A stretch of DNA of 6,156 bases from an uncultured Lachnospiraceae bacterium (GTDB taxonomy: Bacteria > Bacillota > Clostridia > Lachnospirales > Lachnospiraceae): the NCBI GenBank assembly GCA_946183625.1, contig CAMHCL010000090.1, positions 1-6,156 on the forward strand. Direction: 5' to 3'. Numbering within the stretch: position 1 is the stretch's first letter; each line of letters starts with the position of its first letter. Made by a program: the position numbers and the translations under genes. Shown piece by piece: positions 6,124 to 6,156 of this stretch. The notes beneath the pieces are model-generated. The model saw only the letters and a program-made list of their open reading frames with translations. It did no database searches and was not told the origin of the DNA.

Positions 6124-6156
6124 GACTCTTCCCTACGTTGGCATTATCCAAATCAG
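6124..6156 (-). promoter_or_regulatory. TPP riboswitch (THI box), 3' part only, cut by window edge
   Basis: The minus strand begins CTGATTTGGATAATGCCAAC and continues GTAGGGAAGAGTC, matching the 3' conserved half of the thiamine pyrophosphate aptamer (consensus CUGAUCUGGAUAAUGCCAGCGUAGGGA). The two differences from that consensus (C to U before UGG, G to A after CCA) compensate each other, keeping a UUGG/CCAA helix in place of CUGG/CCAG, which supports a folded functional aptamer. This part contains the segment that contacts the pyrophosphate side. The 5' half with the pyrimidine-binding CUGAGA lies beyond position 6156. Confidence 0.93.

Noticed and set aside
1..6156. Mobile element, CRISPR array, tRNA or rRNA genes
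   Set aside because: I found no transposase, integrase, regularly spaced repeat array or RNA gene other than the TPP leader; the content is ordinary chromosomal metabolism.

Overview
The window carries a chromosomal thiamine (vitamin B1) thiazole-branch operon on the minus strand, facing a multidrug-efflux-type transporter gene on the plus strand. The AT-rich base composition, strong AGGAGG-type ribosome binding sites, the radical-SAM (oxygen-independent) ThiH, the short 'family 2' type ThiF and a TenI-type protein at the operon end all point to an anaerobic low-GC Firmicute. A member of the Clostridia, probably Lachnospiraceae, is my best guess; the genus cannot be read from the sequence.

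Layout, left to right. 42-1424 (+): a complete 460-residue MATE family efflux transporter. 1367-2107 (-): a HAD-superfamily phosphatase of the YjjG nucleotidase type, convergent with the transporter and overlapping its 3' end by 58 bases. 2108-2277: a spacer with a 15-base direct repeat and a weak hairpin at the end of the thiamine operon, then a possible extended -10 promoter for the HAD gene. 2278-6001 (-): the operon in transcription order thiS, thiF, thiG, thiH, tenI/thiE-like. 6002-6156: the operon leader, with a strong rho-independent terminator (6056-6094), a second compact hairpin (6040-6055) and, at the window edge, the 3' part of a TPP (THI-box) riboswitch. Its 5' part lies beyond the window. 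There is no gene-free stretch over 300 bases.

How the genes work together. ThiF adenylates the C-terminal glycine of the small carrier ThiS, which is then converted to a thiocarboxylate. ThiH cleaves tyrosine to dehydroglycine. ThiG combines dehydroglycine, ThiS thiocarboxylate and deoxyxylulose 5-phosphate into the thiazole phosphate. The last gene most resembles TenI, which aromatises (tautomerises) that thiazole product, rather than the coupling enzyme ThiE. When TPP is plentiful the riboswitch is expected to favour the terminator and switch the operon off.

Most of this is familiar biology, and I do not see a wholly new system. The points that merit a second look are the leader architecture (a long-range inverted repeat enclosing the terminator and a second hairpin), a 14-base motif placed at the same distance before thiS and thiG, the Shine-Dalgarno of thiF written inside the essential Gly-Gly codons of thiS, loss of ThiE-type metal ligands plus an insertion in the TenI-like protein, and the long convergent 3' overlap between the transporter and the phosphatase.
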